A stretch of DNA of 64,000 nucleotides from JAMXLG01 sp963765935 (GCA_963765935.1 CAVXXX010000001.1:558001-622000); one strand, 5' to 3'; shown: positions 44,753-54,307, counted from the stretch's first letter. Translations and numbers: made by a program. The notes: generated from the letters alone by a model not told the origin.

Positions 44753-44812
44753 GGCTCAAGGCTTTACAAATCACGCGGCAGGAACCCTCGGTGGGCACCC
44801 GTAGTAGGCAGC

Positions 44813-47467
44813 GTGGCGACTTCCGTAGCGCGTCAATATGACGCGCAGTTCGACCGTTTCAATGCGAGCATTTCTGCCGCGGTCGACGCCGTCCGCCAGG
44901 CTTCGGAAGCAATTGCCGCAACCGCTCAAGAGCAAACCACGCTTATGGTCGCGCTCTCCGAAACGGCGGGAACGCTCGCATCGGCCTCTCGCGAAACGGC
45001 GGAACGCCTGCAGAGCGCGCAGGCTTCGGCACGCGCCGCAGCCGCCGACCTCGGCAACTCATTCGAAGTGGTCGAAACGCTGCTCACCTCCGTACAGCAG
45101 CTCGCCGATCTTTCCGCCGACACGGCAAGTGCGATGGACGATTTCGGCAGATTGATGAGCGAGATCGGCCGTATGACGGAGTTCGTCGAAGACGTTTCCG
45201 ACGAGACGCAGTTGCTGGCACTCAACGCCGCGATCGAAGCTGCACGCGCGGGAACGCACGGCCTGGGCTTCGCGGTCGTCGCCGGTGAAGTAGGACGTCT
45301 GGCAAAAACGACGAGCGAATCGACCACCACGATCAAGAACCTCGTTATAGAAATCCAACGCGAGGCGGAGGCAACGATTCAAGCGGTGCGTGCAAACGCA
45401 GAGCGTTCCGCGGAGTCGGCACCGCTAGCCGACACCGCGCGCGGGTCGCTTGCCGAGATGGCGGAACTGGCCGCAGATTTATCCGTTACGATCGATCGGG
45501 CCGTAGTCAGCGGCAAAGAACACAGCGCCGGCGCTGCACAGATGCGCAAAGACACCGATGCGCTCGCGAATGTTGCGGCCGCTCAGGGACGTGAAGCGCT
45601 CGAATCCGCATTCGCCACGCAGCGCTTAGCCTATTACGGCGCGGAAATTGCCTACATTTCGCGCGCGCGCACGGCAAGTAAAGGCGAACACACCACGATC
45701 AAAATTGCGACGCTACTTCCGCCCGGCTATCCGCCGTCACGCGCATGGGAACATGTGGCGAAGCGCGCGCTCGAACTCTCCGGCGGTCGCCTGCAGCTCG
45801 AACTCGAGATTCCATTCAGCGGCGGCAGCGAGATGGAAGCGATGTTGCGGGTTCGTTCCGGGGAACTCGACATGGTAAGCGTAACGACGTACGTCGCCGG
45901 CGCGCTTCTCCCGCTCGCGCAACTTCTCGACCTCCCGTTCGTCTTCGACGATTCGGCGGCGGCGCACCGGTTACTCGACGGGCCGCTCGGCGCGCACATT
46001 CTCTCATCGTTCGAATCGTTCGGCTTGCACGGCTTGGCATATTTCGAAAACGGGATGCGGCACTTCACGAACAGCCTTCATCCTATCCGGCGTCCCGCCG
46101 ACATGCGCAAGATGCGCGTGCGCATTCAAGACTCCGTCGTCTATCTCGCGTTAATGCACGCGCTCGGAGCATCGCCGAAAGTCATCCCGTTCCAAGAGGT
46201 TTATAAGGCACTCCAACGGCACGAAGTCGACGCGCAAGAGAATCCGCTCGCAAACACGCTCGGCGCGCGGCTCAATGAAGTACAGCGCTATCTAACGTTG
46301 ACGCATCACACGTACAACACGCAGATCGTGCTTTCGAACATCGAGCGCTGGCGCGCACTACCGGAAGAGGACCGCGCGATTCTCGAGCGTGCGTTCGGCG
46401 AAGCGACGCAGGTGCATCGCGCAATTGCCGCCGAGCATGACACGAGTTCCATCGCCGAGTTGCGCAAGCATCTCGAAATTCACGAACTGGAACCCGACGA
46501 GCGAGAGGACTTTGTCCGCAACGCGCGTTTCGTATGGGAACGCATGGAACCGCTTTTTCCAGGCGATGTCTTCCGGTTGCTGCTCAACCGGAATCTCGAC
46601 GCTTGGCGTCCACGCGTTGCGCTCAGCGCTTCACCTGCACACGCTCAATCCTTTACGCTCAACGATATCGTTGACGCTATGGATCGCTCCGTGAATTCCG
46701 TACGTTCTACCGGCGATACAATCGGAACGCAAGCGCGTTCTCAGATCTCGAGCCTCAATGCGCTCGCTCAGCGCGCGTTTGGGCTCAGCGGTTCGAACGA
46801 AGCGCTTGCGAAGGATTTCGAGCAGTTGGGCGAGCGATTCCAGCAAGTGGCGCCGCAAGTCCGCGTCATGCGCGACACGGTGCATCAATTGATCGAAACG
46901 ATCAACGTATTGTCCTCGATGGCGGTCCAAAGCCGAAACGCGCTCGACCAGTTCGCAAAATCGATGCACCAGATCTTCGAGATCATCAATCTCGTGCGCT
47001 CCGTTTCCGACAAGACGAATTTGCTCGCGCTCAACGCTGCGATCGAAGCGGCCCGTGCAGGCGATCACGGCAAAGGCTTCAACGTCGTCGCGGGCGAGGT
47101 TCGCAGCCTGGCAGATAAGACGAAGGCCTCGACAATCGATATCCGCAAGGTACTCAACGATCTCGAGGCGCGCGGCAAGGCCGCGGCGGTCGCAATAGAA
47201 AACGGCGTCGCGAAGGCCGAGCACAGTTCGCGCCAGGCGCGCATGGCGCAAGAGGCCTTCGGACGCATCGAACAGTTCGCGAGCTCGGCCCAATTCACGC
47301 TGGAGCAGGCGGAAGACGCGGCCAAGGATGAGGCCCAGCGCTCCTACGCGATGTACGGCGACTATTCACAGATGGCGGCCCTCGTCGATTCGCACGCCTC
47401 GGACAGCCGTGCAGCACTCGCCTCGACCATCGAACTCGAACGCCAGCGTCGCGCGTTATTTAGCTGA
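44813..47467 (+). CDS. Fusion: chemoreceptor signalling domain - DctP/TRAP solute-binding domain - chemoreceptor signalling domain
   Basis: The 884-residue protein has three parts. Residues 1-290 are a helical methyl-accepting signalling domain whose hairpin tip is DETQLLALNAAIEAARAG (130-147) followed by GFAVVAGEVGRLA. Residues 294-590 are a DctP-type TRAP solute-binding domain: IKIATLLPPGYPPSRAWEHVA, LDLPFVFDD, the ligand-arginine region DMRKMRVRIQD (430-440) and FQEVYKALQRHEVDAQENPL. Residues 610-884 are a second signalling domain with tip DKTNLLALNAAIEAARAG (733-750) and GFNVVAGEVRSLADKT. I find no signal peptide and no membrane helix, so it should be cytoplasmic, although DctP domains normally bind organic acids in the periplasm. 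No che genes or TRAP permease genes are in the window. It starts with GTG and stands alone, divergent from the efflux operon. Confidence 0.9.
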   Translation: MATSVARQYDAQFDRFNASISAAVDAVRQASEAIAATAQEQTTLMVALSETAGTLASASRETAERLQSAQASARAAAADLGNSFEVVETLLTSVQQLADLSADTASAMDDFGRLMSEIGRMTEFVEDVSDETQLLALNAAIEAARAGTHGLGFAVVAGEVGRLAKTTSESTTTIKNLVIEIQREAEATIQAVRANAERSAESAPLADTARGSLAEMAELAADLSVTIDRAVVSGKEHSAGAAQMRKDTDALANVAAAQGREALESAFATQRLAYYGAEIAYISRARTASKGEHTTIKIATLLPPGYPPSRAWEHVAKRALELSGGRLQLELEIPFSGGSEMEAMLRVRSGELDMVSVTTYVAGALLPLAQLLDLPFVFDDSAAAHRLLDGPLGAHILSSFESFGLHGLAYFENGMRHFTNSLHPIRRPADMRKMRVRIQDSVVYLALMHALGASPKVIPFQEVYKALQRHEVDAQENPLANTLGARLNEVQRYLTLTHHTYNTQIVLSNIERWRALPEEDRAILERAFGEATQVHRAIAAEHDTSSIAELRKHLEIHELEPDEREDFVRNARFVWERMEPLFPGDVFRLLLNRNLDAWRPRVALSASPAHAQSFTLNDIVDAMDRSVNSVRSTGDTIGTQARSQISSLNALAQRAFGLSGSNEALAKDFEQLGERFQQVAPQVRVMRDTVHQLIETINVLSSMAVQSRNALDQFAKSMHQIFEIINLVRSVSDKTNLLALNAAIEAARAGDHGKGFNVVAGEVRSLADKTKASTIDIRKVLNDLEARGKAAAVAIENGVAKAEHSSRQARMAQEAFGRIEQFASSAQFTLEQAEDAAKDEAQRSYAMYGDYSQMAALVDSHASDSRAALASTIELERQRRALFS

Positions 47468-47511
47468 CAATTCTTCACCGTTTTCGCAGCACCATCGTCC
47501 ACACTTGAACG

Positions 47512-48264
47512 ATGGCGCTTTTAAATATCGTACCGCTGCATACCGCGACCCGTCCGGCCGCGGCGCCGGCGACGAACATGACCTATCACGGCGGCCCCAT
47601 CATCCCAAACGTGGAGGTCGTTGCCGTCTATTGGGGAGCGTTCTGGCAGCAACAAGCAACGCTCATCTCGCAACTCGAAGGCTTCTTCACGTACATTGTC
47701 ACGAGTTCGTTTCTCGACATGCTTGCCGAGTACAGCACGGCGACGCAGACGATCGGAGAGGGCACTTTCAGTTCGAGCGTGACCGTAACCGCTAGCGAAC
47801 CGGGAGGCGGTGGCGGTACGGTCAGCGATGCACAGATCCAATCCGCGTTACAACAATGGACGCAAGACGGCACGCTGCCGGCCGTGAACGCCAACACGTT
47901 ATACTTCGTGTTTCTGCCGCAAGGCGTCACATCGACGCTGAACGGATCTGCTTCTTGCCAGCAATACTGCGGATACCACAACAGTACCGGAAACATCTAT
48001 TACGCGCTCATGCCGTACGCCGACTGCACCGGCTGCGCGCTCGACAACGAACTCGACACGCTCACGGTGATCGCGAGTCACGAATTAGCCGAATCGATAA
48101 CCGACCCGAGCTGGACCGCAAATAGCGGCACCGGCTGGTTTGACGATAACACCGGCGAGGAGATCGGCGACGTGTGCGTTGGTCAAACAACGCAACTCGG
48201 AAACTACATGGTGCAGCAGGTGTGGTCACAGTCGCAGCAGGCTTGCGCCGACGCACCTGCGTAG
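47512..48264 (+). CDS. Protein with HELAE(S)xTDP metalloprotease-like motif (EXORDIUM/PHI-1-like)
   Basis: The 250-residue protein contains VIASHELAESITDPSW, then GWFDDNTGEEIGDVC, a pattern I recall from bacterial relatives of plant EXORDIUM/phosphate-induced-1 proteins, where HE-x2-E and a downstream Glu/Asp suggest zinc binding. It has six cysteines, four in CQQYCGYHN and CTGCALDNE, hinting at disulphides and an extracytoplasmic site, yet no signal peptide is seen at the ATG. Substrate and function are unknown. Confidence 0.6.
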   Translation: MALLNIVPLHTATRPAAAPATNMTYHGGPIIPNVEVVAVYWGAFWQQQATLISQLEGFFTYIVTSSFLDMLAEYSTATQTIGEGTFSSSVTVTASEPGGGGGTVSDAQIQSALQQWTQDGTLPAVNANTLYFVFLPQGVTSTLNGSASCQQYCGYHNSTGNIYYALMPYADCTGCALDNELDTLTVIASHELAESITDPSWTANSGTGWFDDNTGEEIGDVCVGQTTQLGNYMVQQVWSQSQQACADAPA

Positions 48265-48273
48265 CGATGGGGG

Positions 48274-48978
48274 ATGAAGCGCACGGATGAGCGCAGGTAT
48301 CGGCGCCGCATCGCCGCACTTCTTGCCCTCCTTCTCTTGCTGCCGATTTCAGCGCGTTGCGACAGCGCATATCCACAACGTACCGTTACGGGCAATATCG
48401 TGAGCTCGGATCGGGAGCCCAACGTTCGCATAACGCTTCCGCGCAACGCATCGTATGTCGGTACAGAGAAGTGGGTGCTATTCGGAATAGCCAACTGCCA
48501 ATTGTTCGCGTTTGTCGAGGCGAATGCTCAGAAGGCCGTGCGTCGCCTCTACTGGATACAGTTTGAAGGCTACATTCCGTCGATGCCAAGGCTGCACCAC
48601 ACCTACGATTCCAAAGAACATGCGACGCTTGGCGGAATGGATTTCTTCGTCGATACGTGGGTTCAGGCTGGAAAGGCTTCCAAAGCCGACACCAAACCGC
48701 TCGCCGACATCATCAAAGCCAAGGGTTACGCGGTGCCGGCGGGCATCAACTCCGGATCGGACGAGCAGCACATTTACGCCTTGATCGAATCAAAGGGGTA
48801 TACGCTTCCGCCGGCGTTGCGCTCCGTTCGTCTCGTCCATACGCTCGACGATCAGCGTAAAGAGCTGATGCTCATCTACAGCGAGGCGGCCCCAAACCGG
48901 CAGAGCCTGACGGATAAAGAACAGCACGCGCTTGTGTCGCGTGCTAAGAAGCTAGTAACGATCGCAACCCCTTACTGA
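48274..48978 (+). CDS. Exported protein of unknown function
   Basis: The 234-residue product begins with a basic stretch and a strong hydrophobic core (RRRIAALLALLLLLPISARC), a good signal peptide; cleavage is likely near Ala-Arg-Cys. The mature part (TEKWVLFGIANCQLFAFVEANAQKAVRRLYWIQFEGY and later DDQRKELMLIYSEA) matches no family I recognise. It follows the EXORDIUM-like gene by 9 bp and is probably co-transcribed with it. Confidence 0.65.
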   Translation: MKRTDERRYRRRIAALLALLLLLPISARCDSAYPQRTVTGNIVSSDREPNVRITLPRNASYVGTEKWVLFGIANCQLFAFVEANAQKAVRRLYWIQFEGYIPSMPRLHHTYDSKEHATLGGMDFFVDTWVQAGKASKADTKPLADIIKAKGYAVPAGINSGSDEQHIYALIESKGYTLPPALRSVRLVHTLDDQRKELMLIYSEAAPNRQSLTDKEQHALVSRAKKLVTIATPY

Positions 48979-49514
48979 GCGCGGCAAGGCTCTCACCGAG
49001 CGAATACTCTTCGCCGAATTTCTGCGCCTTTTCGATCTTATCCATCGACAAAGTCGCGCGCCGTTTGCGCTCCGGAGAGCGACGGATACTCGCCGCTTGC
49101 AAAGAAGCCATTGAGGGCACGGCGCGGCGGCCATTTCTGGTTCGATGTGTCGGCGCCGGCGTGTGATCGTGACTTCGTCGTAGAAGTCACTGGCGAGGAT
49201 TCAGAAGGCGCGAAGATTGAAGTGATTTTGCATTGGCTCGGTGGAGTTCTTGAATGGGGCGAATGGTTTAGATGGCCGAGGCAGTTGATGGAATCGAAAA
49301 CGATCTCGCGTTGGCCGCCGCGTTCAGTCTGCCGAAGTCCTGGGCTTTCGTAGCGAAATCTCGTGAAGCGTTGAGTCTGAAGCCCAAACGACATTCGACG
49401 TGATACCGACAACCGGAAGCGCCATGCTTTTGGCCGATACGGGAAGCGGCGCGATGGCGCGCCGTCTCCCGCGCGATACCGCGATGAATTATCGCACAGC
49501 ACATCGGTGCGCTG
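48979..49514 (+). pseudogene. Gene-poor stretch with possible remnants of a decayed gene
   Basis: No intact gene is convincing here. Three coding-like pieces follow one another in different plus-strand frames: about 49060-49270 (including GGHFWFDVSAPACDRDFVV and VILHWLGGVLEWGEWFRW), 49272-49403 (a 43-codon frame starting MAEAVDGIENDLALAAAF) and about 49360-49514 (TTFDVIPTTGSAMLLADTG). This is what a frameshifted old gene would look like, but overlapping small genes or chance are possible. On the minus strand a 33-codon frame (48944-49045, MDKIEKAQKFGEEYSLGESL) also looks coding. Confidence 0.3.
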
Positions 49515-50543
49515 TTAGAGCGTAAGCGATCCTTGGAACGTAACGTTGATGGTTGCGGCCGGTGAGCTCCCGGGCGGGAAGAGCTGCGCGGATACGGTCC
49601 ATGTCCCGGTATTGCCTGCGGTCTTCGCAAAACGCCCGGTTCCGGTCGTCACTTTGAAGCGACCGCTACCGTTGGTATATCCGTGGCTATTCGGCGGTGT
49701 GCTCGTTCCCGAGTAGGTCCCCGTAAGAGTAGACCCATCGGCGTACGAGAACGTAAAGTGTCCATCGTTTATTTGATTGGGATTCGTCGTGAATACAATG
49801 GTCTGCGTAAAACTGGCATGACTGTCGCCGCTCGCATCGACGCCAATACCGGTGCCGGCAATCACGACACTAGCCGGCGGATTACCGCCGATTACTTGAG
49901 CATAGCCGCCAAATGAGGTCTTGAAATTCGGCGCCGAGACGCTGTAAAGGGCGAGTACATAAGGTTCGCCGCCCTGGAACGTCAGCGATACGGACGACGG
50001 CGAAAACGTGAGGGTATGGCCCGAGACGGTCGCCGGTCCCTCGGTACGGAACGATTGATCCGCGCCGTTCAATGGATGTAACTTAGAAATTGCATAGTAA
50101 AACTGCTGGCCGCTCGTATTTATCGTCGAAGGCAGCTTAATGGAAAAACCGGGAACGCTGCGAAACGTGACGGTCTTCGACAGAACTACGGTTGCGTAGA
50201 AATAGACATTTAGCGAACCGGTGGCCTGCGCGCGCCGCGCGACGTCCTCCGCCGCCATGCCTGTAGGCGCATTCAGCGAACTTGTCAGTGTAACTGTGGT
50301 CTGCGGGGGAACATTCGCGGCCGGGAATACGAGCGAACCGCTAAAGCCATTTAACGCCGGAATAGCATAGGTGCCGCCGCTCTCGCTCAACGGGTAGGAT
50401 TGGGTTGCACTACTCGACGTGTTTGGTTGCGGCGCTGTCTGCGGTAACGTCGAAGTGGAACTTCCGCCGCCCGCGCCGCCGCATGAAGTAAGCGCGGCGC
50501 TCAAAAAGAGAATGAGCGCCACAAGACAATAACGACCTTGCAT
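49515..50543 (-). CDS. Lipoprotein of unknown function, Ser/Thr/Gly-rich beta protein
   Basis: Starting at the ATG at 50543, the 342-residue protein has a lipoprotein signal (CLVALILFLSAALTSCGG) with a lipobox LTSC, then a low-complexity Gly/Ser/Thr/Pro/Gln linker and a beta-rich body with many Thr/Ser/Gly residues ending in TINVTFQGSLTL. The frame is open to 50579, but that would put residues before the signal. It should be anchored in a membrane facing the periplasm or outside. No known domain is recognised. Confidence 0.7.
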   Translation of the reverse strand: MQGRYCLVALILFLSAALTSCGGAGGGSSTSTLPQTAPQPNTSSSATQSYPLSESGGTYAIPALNGFSGSLVFPAANVPPQTTVTLTSSLNAPTGMAAEDVARRAQATGSLNVYFYATVVLSKTVTFRSVPGFSIKLPSTINTSGQQFYYAISKLHPLNGADQSFRTEGPATVSGHTLTFSPSSVSLTFQGGEPYVLALYSVSAPNFKTSFGGYAQVIGGNPPASVVIAGTGIGVDASGDSHASFTQTIVFTTNPNQINDGHFTFSYADGSTLTGTYSGTSTPPNSHGYTNGSGRFKVTTGTGRFAKTAGNTGTWTVSAQLFPPGSSPAATINVTFQGSLTL

Positions 50544-51049
50544 GTCAACACACTTTCGATCGAGCGACGGGCGCCCCATGAGATGTGTCCGCCCACGCTC
50601 GCTCCGTTAGCATAGATGCGCGTTCCTAACAGTTCAACAACCCTGCGATCAGTCTATTCCAGAGGGTTCGAGCACTATAGAGAGGCGTTTCGAAAACGAA
50701 CGTCGCCGTCCGCCTTTTTCAGCTCTTCTGCCAACGACGATGCGGCAACCCTGGCGGGCGTTTCGGATAGAACTTGCTGGTAGCGTTGCAACGGCAGTCG
50801 GATTTTTTAGATGAGACATTTACACGCTGACCGATGAAACAACAACGCCGTTTTAGATTGCGGTGAATGGAGAACGTTTTTGATTGGATGGGACACTCGC
50901 ACCGAGCAAGAATCTTTCGATCCTGCCGACCGATGGAACGAAGTTCTTCAGCTACAACGGCGGTTGAGATACAGATCGCGTCCTCGGAGGGTTTGCAATA
51001 GCAAACACGAGTGCAAGATGCAGCATATTCGATCCTCGAGAGACGTCGG
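50544..51049. other. Intergenic stretch without a supported gene
   Basis: About 500 bp, richer in A/T than its surroundings. Short coding-like frames occur (for example a plus-strand frame ending KNLSILPTDGTKFFSYNGG near 50970), but none has a start, a ribosome site and sensible length. A GGTTCGAG at about 50668 is not part of a foldable tRNA. It may hold remnants of lost genes. Confidence 0.4.
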
Positions 51050-51832
51050 TTAGGAAATGGACGTAGCCGAGAGGGCTTCCGTCTGCGGATTCGCCTCCCC
51101 CGTTATACGCGCCACATTTTCGTGAAAACGCGACAGCTCAGCGTTTGTCACGTAACGCGCAGTTCCCGCTTCATCGGGAATGTGATTGCGCGCGAGGAAT
51201 TCGGCGACGCGTTCGGCCTGAACGAATGCCGGATCGATGCGCCCCACGCCCTCTCCGAGCGCGGCGGCGAAATGGCTATCAAGCACCGGATAATGCGTGC
51301 ATGCCAAAATCACGGCATCGAGATCGTCGGGTAACGCGGCGCAGATGGCCGCCACGGCATCGCGAGCTTCGGCTCCTTCGATCTTGCCGGCCTCGACCAA
51401 CGGCACGAGTAACGGAGCGGCGACCTCCCACACTTCGCTCTCGGGAATTGCATTGCGGATACGGCGGCCGTACGCGCCCGAGCGGACCGTCGCAGACGTC
51501 GCAACAACGCCGACGCGTCGCGCGCCGGCGTGTTGCAGCGCAATCGTCGCAGAATCGAGAAGGTCGAACACCTCTGCATTTGTCGGCGGCCAACCGTATG
51601 CATCGGCGATTGCGCACGAGGTATTGCACCCCATCACAATCGCATCGAGCGCCTGTGAATCAAGCCATGCGAGATTCGTTTCGAGCAACGCGAAAAGTTC
51701 GTCGTTCGAGCGCTCCCCGTATGGAACGTGCGCCTGATCCGCAAGGTATACGATGTCGGCCTTCGGCAAACGTTCGCGTACCCGGCGGACGACGGTCAGT
51801 CCGCCGAGTCCGGAATCAAAAACCCCGATCAC
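51050..51832 (-). CDS. murI: Glutamate racemase
   Basis: The 260-residue enzyme supplies D-glutamate for peptidoglycan. It starts MIGVFDSGLGGLTVVRRV and has both catalytic cysteines, in VMGCNTSCAIA and LACTHYPVL, as the family requires. Its ATG overlaps the amidase stop (ATGA), and it is last in a wall-related operon. Confidence 0.95.
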   Translation of the reverse strand: MIGVFDSGLGGLTVVRRVRERLPKADIVYLADQAHVPYGERSNDELFALLETNLAWLDSQALDAIVMGCNTSCAIADAYGWPPTNAEVFDLLDSATIALQHAGARRVGVVATSATVRSGAYGRRIRNAIPESEVWEVAAPLLVPLVEAGKIEGAEARDAVAAICAALPDDLDAVILACTHYPVLDSHFAAALGEGVGRIDPAFVQAERVAEFLARNHIPDEAGTARYVTNAELSRFHENVARITGEANPQTEALSATSIS

Positions 51833-53820
51833 TGCGCCTTGCTCGAAACCGGATATTGCGCATTGTACCGGTCGATTGCGTCAGCGATATCTTCGACGAT
51901 GCGCTGCTGCCACTCGTCGGATACGAGCTTGCCATAGTCGTAGGGATTCGAGAGAAACGCCGTTTCGATGAGTACGCTCGGCATGTGTGCGTGGAGCGGA
52001 ATGTACAGGTGGCTCTTCACGATGCCATCGTCCTTCGTCCCGAGATTGGCTGCCATCACTCCCGATACGATCTGCGCGAACGGCGTATCGATCGTCTTTG
52101 CGTAATAGGTCGTCGTTCCGCTTGGACCGCTGTTGATGTAGCTGTTGCAATGGATGCTGATGAAGAGCCGGGCACCGGAATTGTTCGCGATATCATCGCG
52201 CGCTTGAAGATCGGCCGCATCACTGCTGTGGAATCCCATTTGCTCGGCTTCGGCTGAACTTCCCGGGGTCGCCTTGACGTCGTTGTCTTCGGTACGCGTC
52301 AGCCGCACCTCCCAACCGCGCGCCACGAGGACTTGCTGCAGCTTTTTTGCCATCTGGAGATTGAGCTCGGCTTCCGACGTACCGTTTCGGATCGCACCGC
52401 GATCGCCGCCACCGTGACCCGGATCGATGACGATCAGCTTCGGATTCGTCGGGACATATGCACTACGTCCGCCGCCGAACTTCCACGGCGTGTTATCGTT
52501 CGTCGAGCCCGCGCTTTGTTGCCCGTAGTCTTCCGGTGGAACGGGCGTTACGAGCGTTTGGGGTTCGTTTGCGGAGACGACGGCGCCGATGCTACCCGTC
52601 CCGCTTCGCACTTCATCGGCAACCGTGTTGTTTCCGATCGTGATCACGAGGCCCGTCGCCGAAGGAGAAACGGAGAGTTCTTTCGGCCCGGTGAGCGAGA
52701 GCGCAACGCGTACGGTTTGCGGATCGACTTGCCGCGCGCGCAGCGAGATCAGGGGATCGGCCTGCGCCTCGTCGCGCGGACCGCCCTGCAACTGCGCGCC
52801 TTTGACGTCGATCCAGAAGCGGTTGTCGGGCTCGCGCAAACGATGCCATTCGTACGCCGCATTACCAGACACGGCAAGCGTCACCGTCGTGCCGGCTCCC
52901 GTCTGCTGCACTTGCACGCCGGTGACGGTTGCGCCGGTCGATGTGTTTTCGACGGGCGCCGGCGCAGCGGGAGGTGCACTGGATTCCGGCGCGGACGTCT
53001 GAGTTTCTGCGGGCAACGGCTGCGCAGCCGCAGCCCCGTTCGCATTTGAAGCGATAAGCGGCGGCGCTCCGCCGTTTGCTCCGAACGCGACTTCAAAATC
53101 GCCGTTGTTGCTATGTGGAGCATCATGACGTGTGTTCGGTGCGACGCTTAGCATCAGCGTCGTATGCGGGTCGCGGATCGAGCCGCTGGTCGCAATTTGC
53201 ATCGACCGAATGCCGCCCGCGTTGACTTCACGCGATCCGTCGATCGACGATGCAACGCCGTCGAACTCATAGACGATGCGATCCGATGCATCGGTCGCGA
53301 CGTGGGGATGAAGCGCCACGGCGGCGTGCGCAACGACGATGGCCTGCGCGCCCGAACCTTGAACGTCGACCGACGCCAGTTGCGGTTGCAGAACTGCTGC
53401 GCCGCTGTCGTCTTTTTGCGCAAGCGAGAGCGCGTGGATGAGGTCGTTGAACGGGAGAAAGACTTCGTTGCCCTGCACGAACGGCGCGAACGATGCCGTG
53501 CCCGAAAGCAAACCCATGTCATATCGTTTTTGCCCGACGCCGAAATTGAGCACGACGGGTTGCGGCGTGGCGATCAAAACGTAACGCTCACCCGGGTGCC
53601 AGGTGAGCGTCGCGCCGAGCGCCTTCAATAGGCCGCGAAAGCCGGGATCGTTGACGCCGACGGCGGTGCCGCCTGCGGTCCGCAGCACATGAGTGAACGT
53701 CAGCGTCTGGTTTTGGAAGGTGTAAGAGGCGCTGTCTGCTCGCGCGATTCCAGTGACGAGCAGTACGAGCAGCGCGACCGCGCTACCAGTCCGAACGACG
53801 AAGCGGCGTGTCGAGTTCAA
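51829..53820 (-). CDS. N-acetylmuramoyl-L-alanine amidase with stalk-like and AMIN domains
   Basis: The 663-residue exported enzyme cleaves the amide link of peptidoglycan stems. After a signal peptide (VALLVLLVTGIARA) comes a copper-amine-oxidase-N-like region (FRGLLKALGATLTWHPGERY ... NEVFLPFNDLIHAL), two AMIN-type beta domains for envelope targeting, and a C-terminal Amidase_3 domain with zinc ligands in DPGHGGGDRGA, the Glu in SEAELNL, SIHCNSY and the catalytic VLIETAFLSNP. I start it at TTG 53820 behind a GGGGGG run; this overlaps the GerMN gene by 38 bp. The frame is open to 53877. Confidence 0.9.
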   Translation of the reverse strand: MNSTRRFVVRTGSAVALLVLLVTGIARADSASYTFQNQTLTFTHVLRTAGGTAVGVNDPGFRGLLKALGATLTWHPGERYVLIATPQPVVLNFGVGQKRYDMGLLSGTASFAPFVQGNEVFLPFNDLIHALSLAQKDDSGAAVLQPQLASVDVQGSGAQAIVVAHAAVALHPHVATDASDRIVYEFDGVASSIDGSREVNAGGIRSMQIATSGSIRDPHTTLMLSVAPNTRHDAPHSNNGDFEVAFGANGGAPPLIASNANGAAAAQPLPAETQTSAPESSAPPAAPAPVENTSTGATVTGVQVQQTGAGTTVTLAVSGNAAYEWHRLREPDNRFWIDVKGAQLQGGPRDEAQADPLISLRARQVDPQTVRVALSLTGPKELSVSPSATGLVITIGNNTVADEVRSGTGSIGAVVSANEPQTLVTPVPPEDYGQQSAGSTNDNTPWKFGGGRSAYVPTNPKLIVIDPGHGGGDRGAIRNGTSEAELNLQMAKKLQQVLVARGWEVRLTRTEDNDVKATPGSSAEAEQMGFHSSDAADLQARDDIANNSGARLFISIHCNSYINSGPSGTTTYYAKTIDTPFAQIVSGVMAANLGTKDDGIVKSHLYIPLHAHMPSVLIETAFLSNPYDYGKLVSDEWQQRIVEDIADAIDRYNAQYPVSSKAQ

Positions 53821-54307
53821 GATGTCCCCCCGGGAGCGTGTCCACTTTTCGGCCCTCGATCGTGATCTGGACCGCATTGATCGATGGAATTCCCGTTAGC
53901 GTATAGACGAGACCTTTGAACTCGCCGTTTTCCGCGAACGATCCGCCTTCCGATGCGGTCACTTCTTTTGAAAGATCGACCGTTGCCGTCGTTCCATTAA
54001 CGAGAACGTTGAGGATATGCGTTCCCGGCGGAAACCGGATCGCTTGAATTTCGCTCGGCGGTCCGGCCACGGATTGCACCGCGGCATAGAGCGCGACATT
54101 ATGCAGATGCTCGGCTCCGCTTTCACCCGGCTGCTGCGGACGCAACGAGACGGTCCACGTCCCCAAGCTCGTGCCGTTCATCTTCGTATAATAGACGGTT
54201 AAGTTTCCGCCACGCGCGCTCGGTCCGTGAGGGCGGAGCAAGAACCATGCTCCGGCCGCTACTAGAATCAAAATGACGACGAGCATGACCGCACGGAAGC
54301 CCTTCAC
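53783..54307 (-). CDS. GerMN-domain membrane-anchored protein
   Basis: The 174-residue protein has one N-terminal anchor (VMLVVILILVAAGAWFLL) and a GerMN domain (NLTVYYTK to ITIEGR) with the typical FPPGTHILNVLVNGTTATVDLS segment. GerMN domains occur in spore-germination GerM and in wall-associated proteins of non-sporing bacteria. Its place before an amidase and murI points to an envelope role rather than spores. The start is GTG at 54307, overlapping the upstream stop (GTGA). Confidence 0.85.
   Translation of the reverse strand: MKGFRAVMLVVILILVAAGAWFLLRPHGPSARGGNLTVYYTKMNGTSLGTWTVSLRPQQPGESGAEHLHNVALYAAVQSVAGPPSEIQAIRFPPGTHILNVLVNGTTATVDLSKEVTASEGGSFAENGEFKGLVYTLTGIPSINAVQITIEGRKVDTLPGGHLELDTPLRRSDW

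Noticed and set aside
50660..50700. GGTTCGAG resembling a tRNA T-loop
   Set aside because: No matching T-stem, acceptor stem or anticodon arm can be folded around it.
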